A DNA stretch of 8,246 bases. It comes from Thermoflexales bacterium (GTDB taxonomy: Bacteria; Chloroflexota; Anaerolineae; Fen-1058). The stretch lies in assembly GCA_030834835.1 (NCBI GenBank), contig JAUQXD010001245.1, positions 1 to 8,246 on the forward strand, given 5' to 3'. The translations under genes were made by a program, and so were the position numbers. How positions within the stretch are numbered: position 1 is the stretch's first letter; each line of letters begins with the position of its first letter. The notes below the pieces were generated by a model, which saw only the letters and a list, made by a program, of their open reading frames with translations, did not search any database and was not told the origin of the DNA. Shown here piece after piece: positions 1-6,798 of this stretch.

Positions 1-357
1 GGCGCGCGCTTCTTCGCCACCAACGGCGATCGGTATTGCCCCGTGCCCGGCGGCGGTCAACCCGATGCGGCCGCCATCATCGCCGCGATCGAAGCCTGCA
101 CCAACACCCAATGCGAAGCCGTCGTCGGCAAGCCCTCGACCTACATGATGGACGCAGTGATGAGCCTGCTGCGCCTGTCGCCGGGCCGCTGCCTCATGAC
201 GGGCGATCGGCTGGAGACCGACGTGCAAATGGGCATCAATGCGGGCATGGCCTCGGCGCTGACCCTGACCGGCGCAACCAGGTTGGCTGACGCCCAGGCT
301 ACCAGCATCAAACCGACGTACATCATTAACGACTTAGGGGAACTGGTAGATTGGTAA
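1..357 (+). CDS. HAD-IIA (NagD-like) phosphatase, C-terminal part
   Basis: This is the last 118 codons of a haloacid-dehalogenase superfamily phosphatase; the gene begins before the window. The frame is open from base 1 to a TAA at 355-357. The visible motifs are typical of the NagD / 4-nitrophenylphosphatase group: FFATNGD near the start, GKPSTYMMDAV (the GKP lysine is HAD motif III), GDRLETDVQMGINAG (the acidic motif IV that binds magnesium) and a final LTLTGATRLADA stretch. The nucleophilic aspartate of motif I lies upstream and cannot be checked. Family members dephosphorylate small sugar or polyol phosphates or phosphoglycolate in the cytoplasm; the substrate here is unknown. The last residues and the stop codon lie in the first units of an 8-bp repeat, so the C-terminal tail may have been shaped by the repeat. 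Its place before a carbohydrate kinase hints at sugar-phosphate metabolism, but the 95-bp gap makes co-transcription uncertain. Confidence 0.88.
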   Translation, partial: GARFFATNGDRYCPVPGGGQPDAAAIIAAIEACTNTQCEAVVGKPSTYMMDAVMSLLRLSPGRCLMTGDRLETDVQMGINAGMASALTLTGATRLADAQATSIKPTYIINDLGELVDW

Positions 358-434
358 ATTAGTAAGTTAGTAGATTAGCAACCTGGTGTTCACACTACCA
401 ACTCCTACTCTACCAATCTACGAATCTACCAATT
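342..434. repeat. 8-bp-periodic imperfect inverted repeat between HAD and FGGY genes
   Basis: The left arm contains tandem 8-mers of the form RGTARRTT (ggtagatt 345-352, ggtaaatt 353-360, agtaagtt 361-368, agtagatt 369-376). The right arm holds the complementary orientation (aatctacg 415-422, aatctacc 423-430). Folding 341-373 onto 402-434 gives about 25 of 33 matching positions by hand count, with a loop of roughly 28 bases. The left arm carries stop codons and supplies the HAD stop. The right arm is open in the frame of the downstream kinase. There is no trailing T-run, so it is not a standard intrinsic terminator. It fills nearly all of the 95-bp gap. It may be a dispersed intergenic repeat that also forms a stem in RNA. 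Confidence 0.75.
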
Positions 435-452
435 GACCGATCACCCCTCACG

Positions 453-1997
453 GTGACCACTTTGAAATATCTCCTCGGTTTAGATCAAGGCACCAGCGGC
501 ACCAAAGCTTACATCATGGATGAGCACGGCCAGCGTATTGGGCTGGGTTATGTGCCGACCGAATTGATTCGCGTGCAGCCCGGCTGGATCGAACAGGATC
601 CGAATGCTGTCGCGGCAGGTGCGGCCGAAGCGATCGGCCAGGCACTCCGATCGGCCCACTGCGCCCCGACGGACATCCGCGCCATCGGCATCGCATCGCA
701 GCGCGGCACCGATTTTGTGTGGGATGCGCGTACGCATCAGCCGATCGCCAATGCCATCACGTGGCAAGACTTGCGCACACAACCCATCATCGAAGAACTG
801 GAAGCATGGTCGCACGCGGCCGATCGACGTTATCGTTTGGGCTATTTTCCCGGCCACTGGTGCGCGTCGATGCATCTGGCGTGGCGCGTGCAAAATCAGC
901 CTGAATTTCAGGCCGCGCTGCACTCGGGCCACCTCCGCATGGGCATGTCGGCCGCGTGGCTCGTGGCGGCGTTGGGCCAGCCTTGCGCGCACGTGCACGA
1001 TTATTCGCTGGTGCAAAAAACAGGGCTGTGGGATTTTCGACATGAGGCTTATTGGGCCGAGTGGATCGATCGGTTGGGGCTAAATTCGATCGTGTCGGCC
1101 GCTTTGCCGCGCCCCGTACCTACGCTCTATAACTTCGGCACATTGCACATCAGCGACGGATCACAATCCGCCGATGTGCCGGTGGTTGCGATGATTGGCG
1201 ATCAACAGGCCGCGTTATTCGGTCACGGCTGCCGCGTCGCAGGCCAGGCCGAATGCACGCACGGCACAGCCACTTTCGTTAATGTCGTCGCCGGCCACAC
1301 TCCACCCGATCTGGATTCACTCAACGTCTATCACGCCTGGTCGCTGCCAACTTCCAACGTCCAACATCCAACCACCAGTTACGAACACACTTACTGCCTG
1401 GAGGCCGATACCACCGTCACGGGTGCGGCAGTGCGTTGGATGCTGGAACGCGGCCATTTCTTTGAAGACGAAAATGAAATGGATGCGCTGGCGGCCTCCG
1501 TGTCTGATGCGGGCGGCGTGATTTTTGTGCCGGCGTTTTCAGGCTTGAACGTGCCGTATAACGATCACCTGGCGCGCGCCACAATTTTCGGCATGGCGCT
1601 GGGCACCGATCGCGCGCACATCGCCCGCGCCTTCCTCGAATCGATCGGCTTTCAAGTGCGCGCCATTCTCGACACGATCGATGCGCAGACCGGCTTGCGC
1701 GTCAGGCAATTGAGCATCGGCGGCGGCCTGTCCAATTCCGATATGGCCTGTCAAATTCAATCGGACTTGATCGGCATCCCGATCGTGCGGCCCACCGAAT
1801 CGGAAACGACGGCGCGCGGCGCGGCCTTACTTGCCGGGCTTGGCGCGGGTGTGTGGTCAGACCACGACGATCTGCCGCCGCTGCCCGCGGGCAGCACCGT
1901 GTTTGAACCGCGCCTCGCCGTCGATCAACGCGAGGCGGCTTACGCCCGCTGGCAGCGCGCCGTGCAACATGTGCGCGACCTCGGCGAAAATTTATGA
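453..1997 (+). CDS. FGGY-family carbohydrate/polyol kinase, glycerol-kinase-like
   Basis: This 514-residue protein is of normal length for ATP-dependent sugar or polyol kinases of the FGGY family. The phosphate-binding motif LDQGTSGTK is at residues 10-18, PGWIEQDP at 43-50, GDQQAALFG at 249-257, THGTATF at 269-275 and the C-terminal FGGY-type segment SIGGGLSNS at 421-429. PAFSGLNVPY and ARAFLESIGFQVR resemble glycerol kinase closely. Compared with E. coli GlpK, the glycerol contacts Arg83, Tyr135 and Asp245 have likely equivalents (R84, Y131, D250), but Glu84 is replaced by glycine (G85, in QRGT). The substrate may therefore not be glycerol. GTG at 453 is the first start codon after the in-frame stop at 363-365; no clear Shine-Dalgarno precedes it. 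Residues 299-308 (PTSNVQHPTT) are encoded by a heptamer array in a variable loop. The gene lies 37 bp before the GH35 gene and may be in the same transcript. Confidence 0.9.
   Translation: MTTLKYLLGLDQGTSGTKAYIMDEHGQRIGLGYVPTELIRVQPGWIEQDPNAVAAGAAEAIGQALRSAHCAPTDIRAIGIASQRGTDFVWDARTHQPIANAITWQDLRTQPIIEELEAWSHAADRRYRLGYFPGHWCASMHLAWRVQNQPEFQAALHSGHLRMGMSAAWLVAALGQPCAHVHDYSLVQKTGLWDFRHEAYWAEWIDRLGLNSIVSAALPRPVPTLYNFGTLHISDGSQSADVPVVAMIGDQQAALFGHGCRVAGQAECTHGTATFVNVVAGHTPPDLDSLNVYHAWSLPTSNVQHPTTSYEHTYCLEADTTVTGAAVRWMLERGHFFEDENEMDALAASVSDAGGVIFVPAFSGLNVPYNDHLARATIFGMALGTDRAHIARAFLESIGFQVRAILDTIDAQTGLRVRQLSIGGGLSNSDMACQIQSDLIGIPIVRPTESETTARGAALLAGLGAGVWSDHDDLPPLPAGSTVFEPRLAVDQREAAYARWQRAVQHVRDLGENL
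1347..1374 (+). repeat. Heptamer tandem array (CCAACNT) inside FGGY kinase
   Basis: Four consecutive 7-bp units: ccaactt, ccaacgt, ccaacat, ccaacca. They encode residues 299-308 of the kinase, between the AWSL strand and the YCLEADTTVTGAAVRW helix region. Other FGGY kinases usually have a short, variable loop at this point, so the array looks like an in-frame addition to a tolerant site. Confidence 0.85.
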
Positions 1998-2034
1998 TCC
2001 ACGAATTCACACCAGTCTCCTCGAATAGAATCTC

Positions 2035-4887
2035 ATGACGCTCAATTCGCAATCAGCACTCAGCAATCAACACTCAGCAATCACGCGTGACGGTCTGCTC
2101 ATCAACAGTGAACCGTTCTACATCCTCTCCGGCGTCGTCCACTATTTTCGCTGGCCCAGAGCCGAATGGCGCGATCTGTTGTTGACGGCCAAAGCGGGCG
2201 GCCTCAACACGATCGACACCGTCATCCCGTGGAATTTGCACGAACCACGCCCCGGCGAATTCAACTTCGACGATTACGCGGACTTGCCCGCCTATCTCGA
2301 TCTCATTCACGGACTCGGCCTGTACGCCATCGTGCGGCCCGGACCCTACATCTGCGCCGAGTGGGAAAACGGCGGCTTTCCCGCGTGGCTCACCGCGCAA
2401 GACGTGAAACTGCGCGTCGACGATGCGGGAATGCTCGCGGCGTTGAGGCGCTGGTTCGATCGACTGTTGCCCATTTTTGAATCGCGCCAGATCGATGTCG
2501 GCGGCCCGATCATTCTGTGCCAGATCGAAAACGAGTATTGGGCCAGCGGCGCGTTCGGCCACGACACACATCAACAGACGTTGGCGCAATGGCAGCGTGA
2601 GGGCGGCATCCGCGTGCCGATGTACACTTGCATGGGCGCGATCGACGGCTATCCCGAATTTCGCAACGGCTGGAACGGCCTCGCGGTAAAGCTGCAACAA
2701 ACCCGATCGGCGTGGCCCGACAATCCGATGATCGTGTCTGAACTGTGGAGCGGCTGGTTCGACAATTGGGGTTCGAGTGCGCATAACGGCAAGACGTCGG
2801 AAGCACTCGATCGCGCTTTGCATGAACTAACTTCGGTCGGCTGCGCGGGCGTCTCACACTGGATGTGGGCGGGCGGCACCAACTTCGGATCGTGGGGCGG
2901 GCGCACGCTGGGCGGCGATCTGGTCCACATGGCGACCTCGTACGATTACGATGCGCCGATCAGCGAGTACGGCCAACCCACCGACAAGTTTTACGTAGCC
3001 CGTCGCCACCACTTGTTTTTAAGCACTTTTGGCCCGGCCCTCGCCCGATTGTTGGCCGATGCGACGCCCGGCGGCCCGGTCGTGATTGTGCCACCGCCCG
3101 TGAAGGGCCGCGCGGCCGGCGGCGAAGAACCGTATCGCACCGTCCAGAACGGTGACTTCAGCGCGACCTTCCTGCAAAACACCACCGGCGATCGATCGAC
3201 GCTGCAAGTCTTCAACACGAACCCGAATGTGCATCTCGCCATCGAGACCGACGCGCATTCGATCAAGCCGCTGTTTTTCAATCTGCCGCTCCCGTTAGGG
3301 GTGAGGGTGAATTATCACACCTCACGCCTGCTGGGTGTATGGTCAAACACGCTCGTCTGCTACGGCTTCGAAGGCGAAGTCGGTTCGCTGCAACTTCAAT
3401 CTGACACTGAGTGGGAAGTCAGTGACTGGGACAACACCCGCGGCATCGTCGATGGTCACACGCTGACCGTGAAGTACTGGATCACCGATCGTCCGACGAT
3501 CATTCGCGCCAATCATCTGACCATCGTATTGCTCACCCAATCGCGCGCCGAACGCTGGTGGCCGTTGGCCGCCGGCTCATTTCTATGCGGACCCGATTTA
3601 GTTTTGGACGATGGAACGATCAGTGAGACGGGTATCGCTCCATTCTATGAAGTGCGGACTGCGACGTGCAGAGTATTGAAGCAGTCGCCACGCACCACGC
3701 ATTACGCATCACGCATTACGCTGAAGTGGGAAACCTTGCCTGTTGCTGAGCTCTCTTCCGACTGGCTCAATCAGCAATCAGCAATCCACAATCCACAATC
3801 CCTTGAATCGCTCCGCTGCGATCTCGGCTACGGCTGGTACGCCACGCGCTTCGATCTGGATCACGCCGTCGACACGAACCTCGTCGTGCCGTGGATCAAC
3901 GATCGCGGCCACGTCTTTATCGATGGTCAACGCCTAGGCTGCGTCGGCGTCGATGTGGATGGCGCACGCTGGACGCTGCCGCTTAAGCTTGAAGCAGGCT
4001 CACATGAAGTGCGCGTGTTAGCCGATAATTTAGGGCGTTTCAATTACGGCGCGGGCGTGGGCGAGCGCAAAGGCTTGCTCGACACGGTGTATCTCAGCGG
4101 TGAACAGATCGATCTAAACGGCGGCTGGTCGGCGCTGTGGCAAGAGGCGCAGTTTGCGGGCGAAGCGCTGGCGAAGGCGCAGCCACAGTATCTGCGCGCT
4201 GATGCTCGCAACGTCGATCTGAGCAACTTCGCGTTTCAGGGCGCGCACGTCTGGCTCCTGCGCGAGATCGAGGTTGAGGCCGGCGAAACCGTCATCCTGA
4301 AAATCACCGGTGATCGCAATCCTGGCGCGTTGTGTGTCAACGGCACAGCCATTCGCCGCTTCTCGCGCCATCACGGCGGCGGCTTGATGAAGCACGACAT
4401 CACGCCGCACGTGCAGCCCGGCGTCAACGTCATCGCCATCCACATCGAGAACTATGCGGGGCTGCCGTGGAATGCGCAGTTACTGCGCTACCGGGCCGAA
4501 ACTGCGCTCGTCGGGCCGTGGTATTTCCAATCGGGGGTAAGCGCAGCGACGACACCGGCCCCGCGTCCTTCGACTTCGCTTCGCTTCGCTCAGGATGCGC
4601 GAACAGGCGAGGGAGCGCCGCGTTTCTATCGCGCGCGCTTCAACTACGATCCGGATCAACATGGCACAGCGTCCTTCAAATTTGATGCCGCCGGTTTGCG
4701 CAAAGGTCACCTGTGGCTGAACGGGCGCAGTCTGGGCCGCTACTGGCAGGTAGGCCCGCAGGAATTTTACAAAGTGCCCGCGTCGTGGTTACAGGCCGAG
4801 AACGACTTGCTGATCTTTGAAGAAGAGGCTGGCCGGCCTACTGAAGTTGCGTTGCAGGCAACCTCTGGACACAGGTGGCACGGATGA
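2035..4887 (+). CDS. GH35 beta-galactosidase, large cytoplasmic form
   Basis: This 950-residue protein has an N-terminal GH35 TIM barrel (about residues 25-335) and C-terminal beta-rich domains. GH35 enzymes release terminal beta-linked galactose with retention of configuration. Diagnostic motifs are LSGVVHYFRWPRAEW (31-45), NTIDTVIPWNLHEPRPGEF (58-76), RPGPYICAEWENGGFPAW (101-118), QIENEY (163-168) and IVSELWSGWFDNWG (233-246). By clan GH-A logic the acid/base is E167 and the nucleophile E236. Jelly-roll-like repeats occur near 600-690 and 735-930 (LWLNGRSLGRYWQVGPQEFY). There is no signal peptide. ATG 2035 is used because a TAG lies at 2026-2028 and the next plausible starts would cut into the conserved barrel; no strong ribosome site is seen. 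The first 17 residues come largely from a heptamer array, and further repeat-like stretches sit near residues 421-432, 553-563, 579-589 and 844-862. The stop codon overlaps the next gene's start. Confidence 0.93.
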   Translation: MTLNSQSALSNQHSAITRDGLLINSEPFYILSGVVHYFRWPRAEWRDLLLTAKAGGLNTIDTVIPWNLHEPRPGEFNFDDYADLPAYLDLIHGLGLYAIVRPGPYICAEWENGGFPAWLTAQDVKLRVDDAGMLAALRRWFDRLLPIFESRQIDVGGPIILCQIENEYWASGAFGHDTHQQTLAQWQREGGIRVPMYTCMGAIDGYPEFRNGWNGLAVKLQQTRSAWPDNPMIVSELWSGWFDNWGSSAHNGKTSEALDRALHELTSVGCAGVSHWMWAGGTNFGSWGGRTLGGDLVHMATSYDYDAPISEYGQPTDKFYVARRHHLFLSTFGPALARLLADATPGGPVVIVPPPVKGRAAGGEEPYRTVQNGDFSATFLQNTTGDRSTLQVFNTNPNVHLAIETDAHSIKPLFFNLPLPLGVRVNYHTSRLLGVWSNTLVCYGFEGEVGSLQLQSDTEWEVSDWDNTRGIVDGHTLTVKYWITDRPTIIRANHLTIVLLTQSRAERWWPLAAGSFLCGPDLVLDDGTISETGIAPFYEVRTATCRVLKQSPRTTHYASRITLKWETLPVAELSSDWLNQQSAIHNPQSLESLRCDLGYGWYATRFDLDHAVDTNLVVPWINDRGHVFIDGQRLGCVGVDVDGARWTLPLKLEAGSHEVRVLADNLGRFNYGAGVGERKGLLDTVYLSGEQIDLNGGWSALWQEAQFAGEALAKAQPQYLRADARNVDLSNFAFQGAHVWLLREIEVEAGETVILKITGDRNPGALCVNGTAIRRFSRHHGGGLMKHDITPHVQPGVNVIAIHIENYAGLPWNAQLLRYRAETALVGPWYFQSGVSAATTPAPRPSTSLRFAQDARTGEGAPRFYRARFNYDPDQHGTASFKFDAAGLRKGHLWLNGRSLGRYWQVGPQEFYKVPASWLQAENDLLIFEEEAGRPTEVALQATSGHRWHG
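2043..2084 (+). repeat. Heptamer tandem array (CAMTCAR) at the GH35 N-terminus
   Basis: Six 7-bp units, the first degenerate: caattcg, caatcag, cactcag, caatcaa, cactcag, caatcac. They begin nine bases into the gene and encode most of residues 4-17 of the beta-galactosidase, ahead of the first family-conserved segment (about residue 25). The words alternate between CAATCAR and CACTCAG. The array has no stop codon in any frame on this strand, while its reverse complement contains TGA repeatedly. Confidence 0.88.
3294..3329 (+). repeat. Short paired heptamer element inside GH35
   Basis: Two 7-bp units, gttaggg and gtgaggg (3294-3307), are followed after 8 bases by two units of roughly opposite sense, cacacct and cacgcct (3316-3329). 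Bases 3301-3310 and 3315-3325 can pair imperfectly. The element encodes about residues 421-432 of the beta-galactosidase (GVRVNYHTSRLL), between barrel and C-terminal domains. It is weaker than the other arrays and could be chance. Confidence 0.45.
3689..3721 (+). repeat. Heptamer tandem array (YACGCAT) inside GH35
   Basis: About 4.7 consecutive 7-bp units: cacgcac, cacgcat, tacgcat, cacgcat, tacgc. They encode residues 553-563 of the beta-galactosidase (the RTTHYASRITL segment), in the middle region linking the barrel to the later beta domains. The encoded peptide has no resemblance to GH35 core motifs. No stop appears in any frame on this strand; the reverse strand has TAA and TGA. Confidence 0.87.
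3768..3802 (+). repeat. Heptamer tandem array (CAATCMR) inside GH35
   Basis: Five exact-length 7-bp units: caatcag, caatcag, caatcca, caatcca, caatccc. They encode residues 579-589 of the beta-galactosidase (the NQQSAIHNPQS segment), only 46 bp after the previous array. The unit caatcag is identical to one at the start of the same gene, showing that the two arrays are related. The array ends just before CDLGYGWYATRF, where a recognisable beta-domain begins. Confidence 0.88.
4564..4600 (+). repeat. TTCGC-repeat element inside GH35
   Basis: The segment reads tccttcgac, three tandem ttcgc pentamers (4575-4589), then tcagga. It resembles the TCCTTCGAC...GCTCAGGA dispersed repeat that I recall from several bacterial genomes, here with the ttcgc unit tripled. 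It encodes residues 844-856 of the beta-galactosidase (RPSTSLRFAQDAR), in a linker before the final beta domain that starts near FYRARFNYD. Confidence 0.6.
4873..4878 (+). promoter_or_regulatory. Shine-Dalgarno site of the GH31 gene
   Basis: AGGTGG lies five bases before ATG 4884, inside the 3' end of the GH35 gene. It favours ATG 4884 over the GTG at 4875, which overlaps this site. Confidence 0.6.
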
Positions 4888-6764
4888 CACAGCCGACCAT
4901 GGATTTCGAACGGGCGCCGTTTCGGCTTCAGATCAAACGTGAGCCGTTTAGCTTTGCCGTGCAGCGTGGCGATGCGGTGTTGCTTGAATCGACGCCGCAC
5001 GTTGAAGCGGTGGTCGATCTGCGCGTCGACGGCGATCTCATCACGCTCGCGTTTCCTTCAGCCACTCTCACCATCACGTTCGCCGCCGAATCGGCCGACT
5101 TTCACTGGCAGTCGTCAAGCGGCGCTCAGCAATCGGGCGTCAGGAATTTTGGTTATTGGTTTGGTCAGGGCGAACTCGTTCATCAACGCTGGCCGCTCGA
5201 TCGGGTGATGCAGCCGCCGGGTGAACTCCTCACGTATGACAACGGCCCGACCGGTCTGCTGTGCATTCAGACACCCGCGTGGCTGTCGTCGAACGGTGTG
5301 GCACTGCTTGCGCACTCGCCGATCGGTTTTGCGTTGAATCAGCCGCCCGTTGGTTATCCGCGCTTCGAATGGGACCTGGGCGCGAATCAAGGCCCGTTCG
5401 ATCAACGCCCCTGCGCCGATCCGGGCAGCGTCGGGGACGGGCTGTTGACGTTGAGCGGTCACGATCTTCGCTTCGAAGTTCTGCTGGCCGAGGATCTACC
5501 GTCGGCGTATCGCGCGTTGATCGCCCGAGTCGGCCACCCTGCGTCGACGCCGCCGGCCGGGCTGTTCTCGCGCCCGACCTGGACGACGTGGGCGCGCTAC
5601 AAAACCGCGATCGATCAGGCAGCGGTAGTGCGTTTTGCCGACGAGATCATTCAGCACCGTTATCCCTATCACGTCATGGAGATCGACGACAAGTGGCAAG
5701 TCCATTACGGCGATCTGAGCTTCGATCCGCGACGCTTCCCCGATCCGAAAGCAATGATCGATCAGCTGCACGAGCGCGGCTTCAAAGTTACGGCGTGGGT
5801 CATTCCGTTTCTCGATCCGCAATCGACGGCTTTCGGCGAGGGCGCCGCCAAAGGCTATCTCGTGCGGACTCAGACCGACGAACCGTATCAGGTGCCTTGG
5901 TGGCAGGGACGCGGCGGCCTGCTCGACGCGACGAATCCCGACGCGCTCGATTGGTTTCTAAGACGCTTGCATCAACTTCAAGCCGAGACGGGGCTAGATG
6001 GTTTCAAGTTCGATGCCGGCGAAGCGATCTTCGTGCCCGACGACGCAGTCTGGCTGGGGCGGACCCGCGGGTTCGCACCAATGCGCAACGATTACACCCA
6101 TCACTACGTCGAGTTTGTGGCGAAACATTTTGCGCTCACCGAAGTCCGATCGGGCTGGTTCAATCAATCGGCGCCGATCTTTTTCCGCCAGTGGGACAAG
6201 ACCTCCAACTGGACTGAGGCCAACGGCTTACGATCCGTGATCTCCGGCCTGCTCTCGTTATCCCTGACAGGCTATCCCTTCGTGCTGCCCGATATGATCG
6301 GCGGCAATGCCTACGCCGAATATCCCGACGCCGAGTTGATGATCCGCTGGACGCAACTCAACGCGCTGCTGCCGGCCATGCAGTTCAGCCTGGCGCCGTG
6401 GGATTTCAACCCTGAATGCGTGGATGTCTGCCGGCGCTATAGCGAACTGCATCTTGAATTTGCGCCGGCCATCGTGCAGCTGGCGGAAGAAGCTGCGCGC
6501 ACCGGCGAGCCGATCGTTCGTCCGGTGTTCTGGCTCGCCCCGCACGATGAACGCGCCTGGCTGTGTGACGACGAGTTTTTGTTGGGCAATGATGTGCTCG
6601 TCGCGCCAATTGTTCAGCCGGGCCGGCGCGCCCGTGACATCTATCTGCCGCCGGGCCGTTGGCGCGATCACTGGACCGATCGGGCGTATGACGGCCCCCT
6701 GACGTTGACAGATTTTCCCGCGCCGCTTGATCACCTGCCGATTTTCCACCGGCAATCCATGTAA
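4884..6764 (+). CDS. GH31 alpha-glycosidase of the MYORG type, probable alpha-galactosidase
   Basis: This 626-residue protein has an N-terminal beta domain (about 1-225), a GH31 TIM barrel (about 230-510) and a C-terminal beta domain with [13 protein letters not shown] and the [12 protein letters not shown] motif. The likely nucleophile is D377 in [10 protein letters not shown]. The usual acid/base motif (W-x-G-D) is absent; D438 in [11 protein letters not shown] occupies that place. [24 protein letters not shown] (463-477) and [10 protein letters not shown] (499-508) match what I remember of the animal KIAA1161/MYORG branch, whose human member is reported to be an alpha-galactosidase. Placement beside GH35, galT and galK supports galactoside cleavage, but alpha-glucosidase or another GH31 activity is possible. 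There is no signal peptide. The ATG overlaps the GH35 stop (ATGA), implying translational coupling. The start at 4884 is chosen for this overlap and its ribosome site. Confidence 0.9.
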   Translation: MTQPTMDFERAPFRLQIKREPFSFAVQRGDAVLLESTPHVEAVVDLRVDGDLITLAFPSATLTITFAAESADFHWQSSSGAQQSGVRNFGYWFGQGELVHQRWPLDRVMQPPGELLTYDNGPTGLLCIQTPAWLSSNGVALLAHSPIGFALNQPPVGYPRFEWDLGANQGPFDQRPCADPGSVGDGLLTLSGHDLRFEVLLAEDLPSAYRALIARVGHPASTPPAGLFSRPTWTTWARYKTAIDQAAVVRFADEIIQHRYPYHVMEIDDKWQVHYGDLSFDPRRFPDPKAMIDQLHERGFKVTAWVIPFLDPQSTAFGEGAAKGYLVRTQTDEPYQVPWWQGRGGLLDATNPDALDWFLRRLHQLQAETGLDGFKFDAGEAIFVPDDAVWLGRTRGFAPMRNDYTHHYVEFVAKHFALTEVRSGWFNQSAPIFFRQWDKTSNWTEANGLRSVISGLLSLSLTGYPFVLPDMIGGNAYAEYPDAELMIRWTQLNALLPAMQFSLAPWDFNPECVDVCRRYSELHLEFAPAIVQLAEEAARTGEPIVRPVFWLAPHDERAWLCDDEFLLGNDVLVAPIVQPGRRARDIYLPPGRWRDHWTDRAYDGPLTLTDFPAPLDHLPIFHRQSM

Positions 6765-6786
6765 GCCGCGTTCGGCCGTTTCCAAA

Positions 6787-6793
6787 AGAGGGA
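6787..6793 (+). promoter_or_regulatory. Shine-Dalgarno site of galT
   Basis: AGAGGGA ends five bases before ATG 6799 in the 34-bp gap after the GH31 gene. It decides the start: the frame is open further upstream, but those codons overlap GH31 and lack family similarity. Confidence 0.75.
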
Positions 6794-6798
6794 TTGCC

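Noticed and set aside
342..434. Inverted repeat as a Rho-independent terminator
   Set aside because: The stem is AT-rich and mismatched, and no T-run follows.
480..1043. Long reverse-strand open frame opposite the FGGY kinase, and similar frames opposite the other genes
   Set aside because: They lie entirely against well-supported genes, show no recognisable motif, and are expected in GC-rich DNA.
1880..1895. Perfect 16-bp palindrome gctgcccgcgggcagc
   Set aside because: It lies in conserved-length coding sequence of the FGGY C-terminus in GC-rich DNA; no repeat copy or regulatory context seen.
3057..3130. Proline/glycine-rich stretch of GH35 (residues 343-366) as another repeat insertion
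   Set aside because: No 7-bp period or matching word could be found; it is probably an ordinary linker after the barrel.
3611..3643. Hairpin with 10-bp arms (atggaacgat / atcgctccat) in the GH35 gene
   Set aside because: A single, isolated pairing with one mismatch inside coding sequence; may be chance.
4875..4883. GTG at 4875 as the GH31 start
   Set aside because: It overlaps the probable ribosome site AGGTGG, while ATG 4884 gives the typical ATGA overlap with correct spacing.
6727..6798. Upstream extension of galT into the GH31 gene
   Set aside because: The 24 extra residues have no GalT similarity, and a good Shine-Dalgarno precedes ATG 6799.
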